Shown here in pieces: positions 8,474 through 16,781 of a stretch of DNA of 31,979 nt. Within the stretch, counting starts at the first letter, position 1; the number at the start of each line of letters is the position of its first letter. Source of the DNA: CAYHSW01 sp964431075 (GTDB lineage: Bacteria > Patescibacteriota > Microgenomatia > JAMCZE01). The notes under the pieces are model-generated. The model was not told where the DNA came from. It did no database searches and worked only from the letters and a program-made list of their open reading frames with translations. The position numbers and the translations under genes are program-made. Location of the stretch: positions 1 through 31,979 of the forward strand of contig CAYSID010000012.1 of assembly GCA_964431075.1 (NCBI GenBank), in the 5' to 3' direction.

Positions 8474-9407
8474 TTTAGTTTTAGGCCTTACTGTTTTGTA
8501 TCGCGATTCATTTTTTGCCCCCTTTTTTCAAGACGATTTCATTTTATTAAATATTGCTAAAACTTACGGTCTTTTTGAACCAATTGCCAATTTTCCCTAC
8601 CGACCATTAGCCATTCAGTTTTTTTATAATCTTTCGTCAAATCCGTTTGTATTACACATTGTAATGTTTTTATTTTTCTCAGGAGGATTATTTTTTGTTT
8701 ACAAATTAACCAAGAATTGGTTTGCGGTTTATCTTCTCGCCTTTAATATTTCTTTATTTCCTTTATTTTATTGGGTAGCCACTTCCTATTTTACTCTTGC
8801 CTTCTTTTTTGTTTTTGCCGCCTTATATTTTGGCAATATTTTTTTATTTATTTTAGGATTACTTACCAATGAACTGGTCGTTGTTTTTCCTGTTTTATTT
8901 TTGTTATGGAGTTGGTTTAAAAACAAAATTGAAGTTAAAAAACTTTTACCATATTTTATTATTTCGGCCGTTTATTTACCTTTAAGAATAATTTTTATCC
9001 CTTTTCCAAAAGCGGTTGATTACACGATTGAAATCGGGAAATTTTTACCAACTGCGAGATGGTACGCTCTGCGGATTTTTAATTTACCGGAGGGGATTAG
9101 AAATAATCCACAAATATTAGTCTTATTTGTCATATTAGTCTTATTGGTTTTATTTAACTTTAAAAATCTAAACCTTAGACTCTTGGTGTTTGGCGGTCTC
9201 TGGTTTTTCATTGGCGCCTTACCCTTTTTCTTTTTGCCCGGTCACATGTCCGCCTATTATCTAACCATTGCCCTATTCGGCCCGGTAATATTTTTATCCC
9301 AAACAATTAAAAAATTTAAAATTTTATTTTCTGTCGTGTATGGAGTGATGGCCTATTTGGGACTGGAATTCTTAAAAGCTACTCATTGGATAATAATAAA
9401 GCCATGA
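8439..9407 (+). CDS. Polytopic membrane protein, GT-C-like glycosyltransferase
   Basis: About 322 residues, nearly all membrane helices. After the first helix comes FFQDDFILL (residues about 30-38), the acid-acid motif of the first outside loop in GT-C enzymes, and later FPYRPLAIQFFYNL. There is no soluble C-terminal domain. ATG 8439 is preferred; a start at 8352 would add 29 residues read from the neighbour's coding sequence. The gene overlaps the previous one by 35 bases and the next as ATGA. A helix near residues 226-237 is built from an 18-base tandem duplication (9114-9149). Confidence 0.65.
   Translation: MEIIRKYWKGISLVLGLTVLYRDSFFAPFFQDDFILLNIAKTYGLFEPIANFPYRPLAIQFFYNLSSNPFVLHIVMFLFFSGGLFFVYKLTKNWFAVYLLAFNISLFPLFYWVATSYFTLAFFFVFAALYFGNIFLFILGLLTNELVVVFPVLFLLWSWFKNKIEVKKLLPYFIISAVYLPLRIIFIPFPKAVDYTIEIGKFLPTARWYALRIFNLPEGIRNNPQILVLFVILVLLVLFNFKNLNLRLLVFGGLWFFIGALPFFFLPGHMSAYYLTIALFGPVIFLSQTIKKFKILFSVVYGVMAYLGLEFLKATHWIIIKP
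9114..9149 (+). repeat. In-frame 18-base tandem duplication inside a membrane helix
   Basis: Two adjacent 18-base units (ATATTAGTCTTATTTGTC, then the same with two changes) encode ILVLFV-ILVLLV. Because 18 is a multiple of three, the helix is lengthened without a frame change. Confidence 0.75.
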
Positions 9408-10465
9408 AGAAAGTTTTAATAATTTTTGCCGCCGCTTTTTTTCTGCGGATTTGGCGCCTGCCGGAGACGGCGCAGTTTTCTTACGATGAGGCCCGCGACG
9501 CGATGGCCGAAAGAGAGATTTTGAACGGGAAATTGACCCTGCTTGGTCCGGAAAGCCAAATCGGGAGTAAAATAATTTATTTTGGCCCCCTCCATTATTA
9601 TCTGATGGCCCCGGCGTTAAAATTGGCTAATTATGACCCCCTCGGTCCGTATTATTTGACGGCTTTTTTGGGAGCCGCGACAGCCGCTTTGCTGGCATTT
9701 TATTTTGGTTCCGTGGCCGGTTTATTATTCGCTGTCTTTCCCATTGCTGTTGTTTATAGCCGTTGGGCTTGGAACCCAAACACAATTCCATTTTTTATTA
9801 CCCTATCCCTGATTTTTAATCAGAAAAAGAAATTATTTTTAGCTGGTCTTTTTGCCGGTCTGGCAACCCAACTCCATTGGTCAGCTGGCCTGTTCTTAGT
9901 ATTTATTTTGAGACCGAAGGCCATATTAGGGTTTTTAACCGGTCTGTTGCCGATTGTTATTTTTGACTTAAGACATGAATTTTTATATACCAAAAGCCTT
10001 TTAGAACTTTTTAACGGACCGGTATCACGCAATCTAACATGGCATTATTTTTTATGGTTAATCCCCTTTTTAACACTCAAATTTTCCAAAAGGATGATTA
10101 TCCTCGGGTCATTTTTAATAACAATTTATTGGTTGTACCAAATTAATCCCACCCCTGCTTTAAATCCATATTATGTGAAACAAATGGCAAAAATTATTTC
10201 CTATGACCAAATGGAAAAGCCCGAACTGAATTTTAATGTGGTCTCCTTTTACGGAGGGGATTTTAAAGCCAATAACATCCGGTACTTTCTCGAATTTGAA
10301 CCTTTAGGGATTGCAGAATATGACGTTGCCGATCATCTTTATGTTGTTGCTCCGGAGTCGCCCGTGTATAATGGTCTTTGGGAAATTAGAAGCTTTAACC
10401 CCAAAAGAATTTCAAAATCTTGGCGAATCGGGGGCGCCAATATTTACAGATTGGAAAAATTATGA
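9404..10465 (+). CDS. GT-C fold membrane glycosyltransferase (GT39-like)
   Basis: A 353-residue membrane protein with one N-terminal helix, then the acidic motif FSYDEARDAMAEREI (residues about 25-39) and YFGPLHYYLMAPAL (about 62-75), which correspond to the DE and PLHYY signatures of the PMT/GT39 superfamily. VVYSRWAWNPNTIPFF resembles the third-loop region of archaeal and CPR members. Length is below the family norm. ATG 9404 overlaps the previous stop as ATGA; an upstream TTG at 9386 is less likely. Predicted activity: transfer of a sugar from a polyprenyl-phosphate donor on the outer membrane face. Acceptor unknown. Confidence 0.8.
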   Translation: MKKVLIIFAAAFFLRIWRLPETAQFSYDEARDAMAEREILNGKLTLLGPESQIGSKIIYFGPLHYYLMAPALKLANYDPLGPYYLTAFLGAATAALLAFYFGSVAGLLFAVFPIAVVYSRWAWNPNTIPFFITLSLIFNQKKKLFLAGLFAGLATQLHWSAGLFLVFILRPKAILGFLTGLLPIVIFDLRHEFLYTKSLLELFNGPVSRNLTWHYFLWLIPFLTLKFSKRMIILGSFLITIYWLYQINPTPALNPYYVKQMAKIISYDQMEKPELNFNVVSFYGGDFKANNIRYFLEFEPLGIAEYDVADHLYVVAPESPVYNGLWEIRSFNPKRISKSWRIGGANIYRLEKL

Positions 10466-11478
10466 AAATAGGAATTAATGCCAATGAAGCCAATGTCCAG
10501 CATCGGGCGGGAATTAATCAATTTGCGTTCGAGATTCTCAAACGGTTAAAACCAGAGGTTGTTTATCTTGCCCAACCGCCGCTTGAGGATATGCCAAAGC
10601 AAAATTATCAAGTTTTTGGCCCAACAAAACTTTGGACTTTAACCGGTTTGCAAAAAAAAATATTATTTGACCCACCCGAGGTATTATTTTCCCTAACCCA
10701 CTACGCGCCATTATTTATGCCTTGCAAGTCAGTAATTTGTATCATGGATATGGCATTTGAAAAATTTCCACAATTTTTTAAACCTTCTGACCTTTATCAA
10801 TTAAAATATTGGAGCCGTTACTCTGCAAATCAAGCGAATCACATTATTACCATTTCTGATAATTCTAAAAAAGATATAGTCGAACTATATAGAATCAAGC
10901 CGGAGAAAATTACGGTTATTTATCCGGGGTTTGATCAAACGCGGTTCAATTCAAAAGTTAAACCGTCAAAAAAATACGGCAGTTATTTTTTATGTCTTGG
11001 GACCCTGCAACCAAGAAAAAATCTTGAAAGATTGATTGAGGCGTTCAAACTATTAAAAACCGACGCCAGACTGGTGATCGTGGGGATGATAAACGAAGGT
11101 CGCGGAGGGTGGATGAACGAAAATTTGAAATCGGAAAAAAGAATTATTCTGACAGGGTTTTTGCCCGATGCCGAGATTCCCGAATTAATGAAAGGAGCCA
11201 GGGCCTTTGTCTTGCCCAGTCTCTACGAGGGGTTTGGGATTCCTGCCATTGAGGCGATGGCGGTGGGGACACCGGTAGTGGTTTCCCGAGTTTCCAGCTT
11301 GCCGGAAGTGTGCGGTAATGCCGCATTTTATATTGAAGATCCTTATGACGTGATTTCTATCAAATCCGCCCTGGAAAAAGTTGACCGCAGTAAGGTTGAA
11401 TTGGGATTGGAGCGGGTAATGAGGTATAATTGGGACAGGGCATGTTTAGAGATAAATACGGTACTAAACTCAGTTTGA
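10462..11478 (+). CDS. GT4-family glycosyltransferase
   Basis: A 338-residue GT-B enzyme. The N-terminal strand MKIGINANEANVQHRAGINQ leads the acceptor domain; the donor domain starts at YFLCLGTLQPRKNLERLIEA (about residues 175-194), and E-x7-E appears as YEGFGIPAIEAMAVGTPVV. ITISDNSKKDI is the short conserved segment before the linker. It matches the mannosyl/rhamnosyl GT4 group and resembles the gene at 6340. The ATG overlaps the previous stop (ATGA); the 3' end overlaps the acyltransferase gene by 37 bases. Acts on the cytoplasmic face; donor not predictable. Confidence 0.87.
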   Translation: MKIGINANEANVQHRAGINQFAFEILKRLKPEVVYLAQPPLEDMPKQNYQVFGPTKLWTLTGLQKKILFDPPEVLFSLTHYAPLFMPCKSVICIMDMAFEKFPQFFKPSDLYQLKYWSRYSANQANHIITISDNSKKDIVELYRIKPEKITVIYPGFDQTRFNSKVKPSKKYGSYFLCLGTLQPRKNLERLIEAFKLLKTDARLVIVGMINEGRGGWMNENLKSEKRIILTGFLPDAEIPELMKGARAFVLPSLYEGFGIPAIEAMAVGTPVVVSRVSSLPEVCGNAAFYIEDPYDVISIKSALEKVDRSKVELGLERVMRYNWDRACLEINTVLNSV

Positions 11479-12038
11479 AACAGGCCGTGCCTAAAATTAT
11501 TAACCGGTTTAAAAATTACTGGTTGGATTTTGTTCTTCTGAAACTTACGATTGTTGGCAATATTCCGTTTTGGACCGCCAGAAAAGCAGCGTACGAGTTC
11601 TTTGGAGTAAAAATCGGAGCAGGAAGTTACATTCATATGTGGGCACGATTTTATAATCCGGCAAAAATTGAAGTCGGAACGGATACCCATATCGGGGATA
11701 ATTGTTTTTTGGACGGAAGAAACGCCATTATGATTGGCAGTCATGTTGATATTGCCTCGCAAGTTTTAATTTATAACGAAGAACACAATGTTCACTCGGA
11801 AAAATTTGAGGCTACAAGCGGTCCAGTCGAGATTGGGGATTATGTTTTTATTGGTCCCCGGGCAATCATCCTGCCTGGAGTAAAAATCGGTCGCGGCGCC
11901 ATCATCGCCGCCGGAGCCGTGGTGACTAAAGATGTTGCCCCCATGTCCATCGTCGGTGGTATCCCCGCGAAAGAAATTGGAGTAAGAAAAGTAAAAAACT
12001 TGAACTATCGTCTCGGCCGCGCGAGATTATTCCAATAA
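11442..12038 (+). CDS. Left-handed beta-helix (hexapeptide) acyltransferase
   Basis: A 198-residue protein built of hexapeptide turns, for example VGTDTHIGDNCFLDGRNAI, VEIGDYVFIGPRAIILPGV and KIGRGAIIAAGAVVTKDVAP. The NEEHNVH segment (about residues 109-115) places a histidine where WcaF/NodL/LacA-type enzymes have their catalytic one. These enzymes, active as trimers in the cytoplasm, move acetyl or other acyl groups from CoA to a sugar hydroxyl. ATG 11442 is preferred over a TTG at 11430. The N-terminal about 45 residues are helical and more variable. Role inferred: O-acetylation of a glycan residue made by the surrounding transferases. Confidence 0.85.
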   Translation: MFRDKYGTKLSLKQAVPKIINRFKNYWLDFVLLKLTIVGNIPFWTARKAAYEFFGVKIGAGSYIHMWARFYNPAKIEVGTDTHIGDNCFLDGRNAIMIGSHVDIASQVLIYNEEHNVHSEKFEATSGPVEIGDYVFIGPRAIILPGVKIGRGAIIAAGAVVTKDVAPMSIVGGIPAKEIGVRKVKNLNYRLGRARLFQ

Positions 12039-12039
12039 A

Positions 12040-12519
12040 ATGTTGCCTAAAAATTTTTTACCATGGGAAGAGTATGTAAAGACTCTCGCCAAAAAAGCTT
12101 GCGGGGCCGCGGCTATTATCAGAAACAAACAGGGTGATTTTTTATTGGAAAAGACAAGTTATAAGGATCACTGGGTACTGCCCGGCGGGGCGGTCGATGA
12201 AAACGAACCGCCTTCCGAGGCTTTGCGAAGGGAGCTGAAAGAAGAGTTAGGGTTAAATCTTAGGCTTAAAAGGTTAGCCGCGATAAGGTATCAGCCACGT
12301 CATGACGGATTTCCTGACTTTATCCAGTTTTATTTTGATGGCGGGGTATTATCAGACAGGCAAATTGCAAAAATAAAAGTGGATGGAGAGGAAATAATTG
12401 GTTATTATTGGGTGAAGGAGGATCACTTGAAAAAGTATATGGATGTCAGTCGGATTAAAAATTTAAATCGGGTTCTTAGGATGATAAAACAGGGAGAGTT
12501 TGTTTATTTGGAGAAGTAA
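12040..12519 (+). CDS. Nudix hydrolase
   Basis: A 159-residue protein with a complete Nudix box, G-x5-E-x7-RELxEExGL, at about residues 49-71 (GGAVDENEPPSEALRRELKE continuing to ELGL). The box binds the metal and cuts a nucleoside diphosphate linked to another group. Family members act on oxidised nucleotides, NDP-sugars or dinucleotides; in a glycan cluster an NDP-sugar or GDP-mannose mannosyl hydrolase-like role is possible, but that is inference. It starts two bases after the acyltransferase stop and ends just before a palindrome (12520-12542). Confidence 0.88.
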   Translation: MLPKNFLPWEEYVKTLAKKACGAAAIIRNKQGDFLLEKTSYKDHWVLPGGAVDENEPPSEALRRELKEELGLNLRLKRLAAIRYQPRHDGFPDFIQFYFDGGVLSDRQIAKIKVDGEEIIGYYWVKEDHLKKYMDVSRIKNLNRVLRMIKQGEFVYLEK

Positions 12520-12542
12520 CGTTCTTGCACACACCGGGTGTG
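12520..12542 (-). repeat. Palindromic repeat copy 1 (REP-like, reverse orientation)
   Basis: The core CACACC-G-GGTGTG (12530-12542) is a perfect inverted repeat with a one-base centre. Read on the minus strand it continues as GTGTGTGCAAGAACG, close to the tails of copies 2 and 4 (GTGTGTGCAGGCACG and GTGTGTGCAGGGACG). It lies in the short gap between the Nudix gene and the following gene. There is no T-tract, so it does not look like an intrinsic terminator. Confidence 0.75.
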
Positions 12543-12552
12543 GGTTGAAGCT

Positions 12553-15500
12553 ATGAGAAAAATAATTAACCGGTTGGATAATAATATTTTATTAATTCTA
12601 GCTGGATTTTTGATGGTGTTTATTCCGTTATACCCGAAATGGCCATTGTTTGATGTGTTACCGGGCTACAATGTTCGGATAAGGCTGGAAGATTTTTTTG
12701 TTCTATTCGTCTTATTGGTTACAATTGTCCAATTTGCAAGGAAAAAAATACAGTTTTCTTTAAACCCGGTAATCATTGGGTTATTGGGGTATTTGGGGAT
12801 AGGTTTGGTTTCAAGTTTAGTTGCGATTTTTGTGACCGGGACTGTTCCGACGGAATATTTCTTCGCTCAAAAAACCATTCTGCACTGGCTACGGCGAGTT
12901 GAGTACTTTTCTTTATTTTTTATTGTGTTTGGAGCAATTAAGTCAATTAAGTCAATTAGGATTCTGACGATTCTTACGTTTCTTACTTTGATTGCGGTGA
13001 CATTGTACGGTTACGGGCAGAAATATCTTTATTGGCCGGCGTTTTCCACCATGAACCGGGAGTATGCCAAAGGTTGGTGGTTGTACCTGACGGAACACGC
13101 CCGCGTCCTTTCAACATTCGGCGGCCATTATGATCTTGCGGGTTATCTGGTGATCGCTTTATGTCTTGCCTGGAGTTTTTTCTTCGGTGCCAAAAAATGG
13201 TGGACTAAAATTCTGGCGGGAGTTCCCTTGATCGGCGGTTTCTGGCTTTTAATTCTTACCGCGTCGAGAGTTTCCTTCGTGGCCTATTTATTTGGAGTTA
13301 GTGTCGTGGTTTTTGTCTGGATGCTTAAACGAGGGTTTTTTTGGGGAGTATCACGGGGCTTTGCAGCAATTTTTCTTAGCGTTTTGGTTATGCTGACTCT
13401 TGGGGATTTGTCAGACCGGTTTTTGCGGCTCGTTCGGCTCGACCAGCGGTTTGGCAATTTACAGCAAATTTTATTAAAACCGATAGGAGTCGCGCCAAAG
13501 GATAAGGCTGTGTTTCTGGAAAACAATTTGGCGGCGGTAACTTCCAAGACGGATATGCCCCCGCTGCCTAAAGACGTAATCGAAAACCCGCCGCTCCTTA
13601 TCGAAATGAGAACAGCTTCCGGGGCTTCTTATTTTGTGGAACGTCAACGGGAGTATTCCAAAAATGCCATGCTTTATGACCTTTCAACGGCTATCAGACT
13701 TGATGCCACCTGGCCGCGGGCCATTGCCGGCTTTTTATCTAACCCCATAACCGGTAAGGGCTACGCCACTTTGACCCAGACTTCAAAGTATGAATTTACC
13801 GAAGGTGAATCAACCGACAGTGATTATTTGCGGGCGTTGGGAGAAACCGGAATTCTAGGTTTCTTAAGTTTCTTTGGCGTCTTAGGTCTCTTAGCGTTTA
13901 CTGCGTTTAAAGCCCTCGGGGGGATTAAAGATTCGTTTCTGTTTTCACTGGCCGCTGGCTTTATCGGAACCGTTGCGGGACTTTTAGTTAATGCTTTGTA
14001 TATTGATATTTTTGAAGCGAGTAAGGTGGCCTACGTTTTTTGGAGTGTTGCTGGATTGACTATGGGAAGTTTGTACTTGATGAAAGACAAAATAAAAGAA
14101 AGCTACCAGCCGTTAAGACTCGAAATTCCCACAAAAATAATTTTCATAAAGATTGTAAATTTTGTAAAATCAGACCGTTTTTGGGTCAGTTTACTTTTAA
14201 TTGGAGCATTAATATTGCGTTGTTACAAACTTGATTCTCCGGTGGCTGACTGGCATTCCTGGCGGCAGGCGGATACTTCGGCGGTGACTCGAAATTTTAT
14301 TAAAAATGACAAAATCGATTTTTTATATCCAACTTATGACGATCTGTCCTCGGTAGCGTCCGGACAACCGAATTTAAGGGGTTTACGAATGGTAGAGTTT
14401 CCGCTTTATAATATGGCCACAGTTATTGTTAAAACGGTAATGCCGGAGTTTAATGTTGAAAGCGGCGGGCGGTTCACTACCGCGCTGTTATCAACAATAA
14501 CCGTACTGTTTATCTTTTTAATTTGTCGAAAATTATTTTCAAGAAGGGTAGGTTATCTAGCAGGATTTATTTTTGCGGTTTTACCCTATTCAATTTTTTA
14601 CGGCCGGTCAATTTTACCCGACCCTACGATGGTAATGTTGTCGATGGGCGCCACCTGGTTTGCCGTTAAAAATCGATTTGTCCTATTTGTCTTATTTGCG
14701 GCATTGGCCTTATTGGTCAAACCTTATGCTGTATTTTTGTTATTGCCGGTCGTTGTGTTTTATAACCGGAAAAATTGGCCAAAATTGGCATTATCGGGAG
14801 TATTGGCGATATTGCCGTTTATGTTGTGGAGACTTTGGATTTCCCAATTTCCCGAAGGTATTCCGGCTTCGAGTTGGCTTTTCAACGGCGACGGAATAAG
14901 ATTTAAGGGGGCTTTTTGGCAGTGGCTTTTTGCCGACCGCATCGGTCGTCTGATCCTTGGCTACTGGGGATTGATTCCCGTCGGTTTTGGTTTAATTAAG
15001 GCGTCAAAATATACTCTTTTACTGCTCGCGTCAAGTTTTTTGTATCTGGTAATTTTTGCAACAGGCAATGTCAGACACGATTATTATCAGATCTTATTGT
15101 TGCCGCCTCTGGCAATTACCGCCGGTGTCGGTTTGGATTATTTAATAAGTTTTAAAACCCGCGGTATTTTGATATCCGCAATCTGTCTTTTGATGTCTGT
15201 AGGTTTTGGTTGGTATCACGTTAGAGATTTTTATAATATTAATCGTCCGGAAATTGTCGAAGCAGGGAAAATTGTTGATCGGGTAGCTCCTGCCAACGCT
15301 TTAGTTGTGGCTCCATACGACGGGGACACTGCTTTCCTGTACCAAACTAACCGTTCCGGTTGGCCGGTTATGGAGGGGACGATAGACGAGATGGTAAAAA
15401 GGGGAGCGGACTTTTATGTCAGTGTCAAATTTGATGCTTTGGAAAAGGAGATGCTGGCCCGGTCGGAAACTCCAGAGTATATTAAAGATAATATCGAACT

Positions 15501-15567
15501 GCCGCGCAAGCCGTATATTCTTCACGCTTATACGGACAAGTATATTGTTTTTGAAATCCGCAAATGA
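12553..15567 (+). CDS. Two-part membrane protein: O-antigen ligase/polymerase-like half fused to GT-C glycosyltransferase half
   Basis: A 1004-residue protein. Residues about 1-515 look like the O-antigen ligase/Wzy_C superfamily: a dense set of helices, the TASRVSF motif (about 235), a long outside loop (about 290-390), NPITGKGYATL (about 395) and LGETGILGFLSFFG (about 427). A short soluble linker follows. At about residue 558 a second membrane module begins with the GT-C first-loop motif VADWHSWRQADTS (acidic residue near 566), then FPLYNMATVI, GRSILPDPTMVMLSMG and a soluble tail after about 900. The first half would polymerise or transfer a lipid-linked glycan, the second add sugars from a polyprenyl-phosphate donor, both outside. 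The reading frame is continuous with no stop at the junction. ATG 12553 is chosen; a GTG at 12538 lies inside the palindrome. Each half alone is family-typical in length. Confidence 0.8.
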   Translation: MRKIINRLDNNILLILAGFLMVFIPLYPKWPLFDVLPGYNVRIRLEDFFVLFVLLVTIVQFARKKIQFSLNPVIIGLLGYLGIGLVSSLVAIFVTGTVPTEYFFAQKTILHWLRRVEYFSLFFIVFGAIKSIKSIRILTILTFLTLIAVTLYGYGQKYLYWPAFSTMNREYAKGWWLYLTEHARVLSTFGGHYDLAGYLVIALCLAWSFFFGAKKWWTKILAGVPLIGGFWLLILTASRVSFVAYLFGVSVVVFVWMLKRGFFWGVSRGFAAIFLSVLVMLTLGDLSDRFLRLVRLDQRFGNLQQILLKPIGVAPKDKAVFLENNLAAVTSKTDMPPLPKDVIENPPLLIEMRTASGASYFVERQREYSKNAMLYDLSTAIRLDATWPRAIAGFLSNPITGKGYATLTQTSKYEFTEGESTDSDYLRALGETGILGFLSFFGVLGLLAFTAFKALGGIKDSFLFSLAAGFIGTVAGLLVNALYIDIFEASKVAYVFWSVAGLTMGSLYLMKDKIKESYQPLRLEIPTKIIFIKIVNFVKSDRFWVSLLLIGALILRCYKLDSPVADWHSWRQADTSAVTRNFIKNDKIDFLYPTYDDLSSVASGQPNLRGLRMVEFPLYNMATVIVKTVMPEFNVESGGRFTTALLSTITVLFIFLICRKLFSRRVGYLAGFIFAVLPYSIFYGRSILPDPTMVMLSMGATWFAVKNRFVLFVLFAALALLVKPYAVFLLLPVVVFYNRKNWPKLALSGVLAILPFMLWRLWISQFPEGIPASSWLFNGDGIRFKGAFWQWLFADRIGRLILGYWGLIPVGFGLIKASKYTLLLLASSFLYLVIFATGNVRHDYYQILLLPPLAITAGVGLDYLISFKTRGILISAICLLMSVGFGWYHVRDFYNINRPEIVEAGKIVDRVAPANALVVAPYDGDTAFLYQTNRSGWPVMEGTIDEMVKRGADFYVSVKFDALEKEMLARSETPEYIKDNIELPRKPYILHAYTDKYIVFEIRK
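12935..12960 (+). repeat. Short in-frame tandem repeat in the fusion gene
   Basis: The 9-mer CAATTAAGT occurs twice, followed by a partial third copy (CAATTAGG). It encodes IKSIKSIRI between two membrane helices and stays in frame. Confidence 0.65.
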
Positions 15568-16781
15568 AGATTTTGATGCTCACCTTGTACCTGCCTTATC
15601 CCCCCAACTCTGGGGGGCAAATTCGCTCGTATAATTTAATCAGACATTTATCCCAAAAGCATGAAATAACTTTGGTATCGTTTATTAAAAAAGGCGAGGA
15701 AAAATATGCCGATGAAATGCGCAAGTATTGTAAAGAAGTAATATATTTTTACCGGTCGGAAAAGCCGTTTAGTTTGAGAAACATATTGCGGACCGGTTTT
15801 AGCCTTTACCCTTTCCTGGTGATGCGCAATCTCTCTCGGGAGGCCCAGATATTTTTAGCTAAAAAACTGAAAAGAGAGGTTTTTGATGTTATCCACGTGG
15901 AAACATTTTATCTGCGGCCCCATATCCCCGCAGACATAACAATTCCGGTTGTTTTGGTTGACCAGACGATTGAGTATGCAGTTTATCAGCACTACGTGCA
16001 GAATCTTAAGTGGTGGTTTTTAAAACCCCTGTTTTATATTGACGTTGTCAAGCTTAAATATTGGGAAACACGATTCTGGCGGGAAGCGACCAGGGTGGTT
16101 GCGGTTTCGGAAGCGGATAAGAAAATCATGCAACTGGCAGTTCCGGGGCTTGAGGTAGAGATTATCCCCAACGCCCCAGGGGATGATCTGGCAAATTTAT
16201 ATGATTTGAAGAGAAAATTGAGTGTAAAAATTCCGCTTATTTTTTATCAAAGCAACTTTTTATGGATGCAGAATGTCGAAGGGGCGGTTATTTTGGCGAA
16301 AGAGATTTTTCCCTTGATTAAAAAAGTCTATCCGGCGGCCAGATGCCGAATTATTGGTCAAAACGCCAGAACTAACGCTCATATGAAGGTGGGGGAATTA
16401 GAAAATGAAGGTGTGGAAGTTGTTGAACAGGACAAGTCCGATGTGGCCGCTGTTGTTAAATCATACGCCGAAGGAACAATTTTTGTGGCCCCGTTGCAGG
16501 GACCCGGCGGGACACGGCTTAAAATTTTAGGGGCTATGTCTGCGGGCGTGCCGGTAGTAACAACTTCCGTCGGAGCCAAGGGTTTGGAGGTGACCGACGG
16601 GCGGGACATTTTAATTGGTGAAACACCGCAGGAGATTGCCGATTTAGTTTTGAAATTGATAAAAGACAAGAAATTATTCGAAAAAATTGTGGTTAATGCC
16701 AAAAAATTGATTAGGGAAAGGTATGATTGGAGAACGATCGCCGGGGACTTGGGTAAAATTTATGAAACAGCCAAAACTTAG
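15564..16781 (+). CDS. GT4-type glycosyltransferase (PEP-CTERM/EpsH-associated-like)
   Basis: A 405-residue GT-B enzyme. The N-terminus MKILMLTLYLPYPPNSGGQI contains the glycine pair of the acceptor domain, and IHVETFYLRPHIP and VVAVSEADKKIM are typical of a GT4 branch found in exopolysaccharide clusters. The donor domain holds APLQGPGGTRLKILGAMSAG, where the usual E-x7-E is replaced by a GGxRxKxLxAM pattern, as in that branch. The ATG overlaps the preceding stop (ATGA). The 3' end overlaps the next GT2 gene by 20 bases. Donor and acceptor are unknown. Confidence 0.83.
   Translation: MKILMLTLYLPYPPNSGGQIRSYNLIRHLSQKHEITLVSFIKKGEEKYADEMRKYCKEVIYFYRSEKPFSLRNILRTGFSLYPFLVMRNLSREAQIFLAKKLKREVFDVIHVETFYLRPHIPADITIPVVLVDQTIEYAVYQHYVQNLKWWFLKPLFYIDVVKLKYWETRFWREATRVVAVSEADKKIMQLAVPGLEVEIIPNAPGDDLANLYDLKRKLSVKIPLIFYQSNFLWMQNVEGAVILAKEIFPLIKKVYPAARCRIIGQNARTNAHMKVGELENEGVEVVEQDKSDVAAVVKSYAEGTIFVAPLQGPGGTRLKILGAMSAGVPVVTTSVGAKGLEVTDGRDILIGETPQEIADLVLKLIKDKKLFEKIVVNAKKLIRERYDWRTIAGDLGKIYETAKT

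Noticed and set aside
12538..12553. GTG start for the fusion protein inside the palindrome
   Set aside because: It would add five residues translated from the repeat; ATG 12553 directly precedes the family-like N-terminus.
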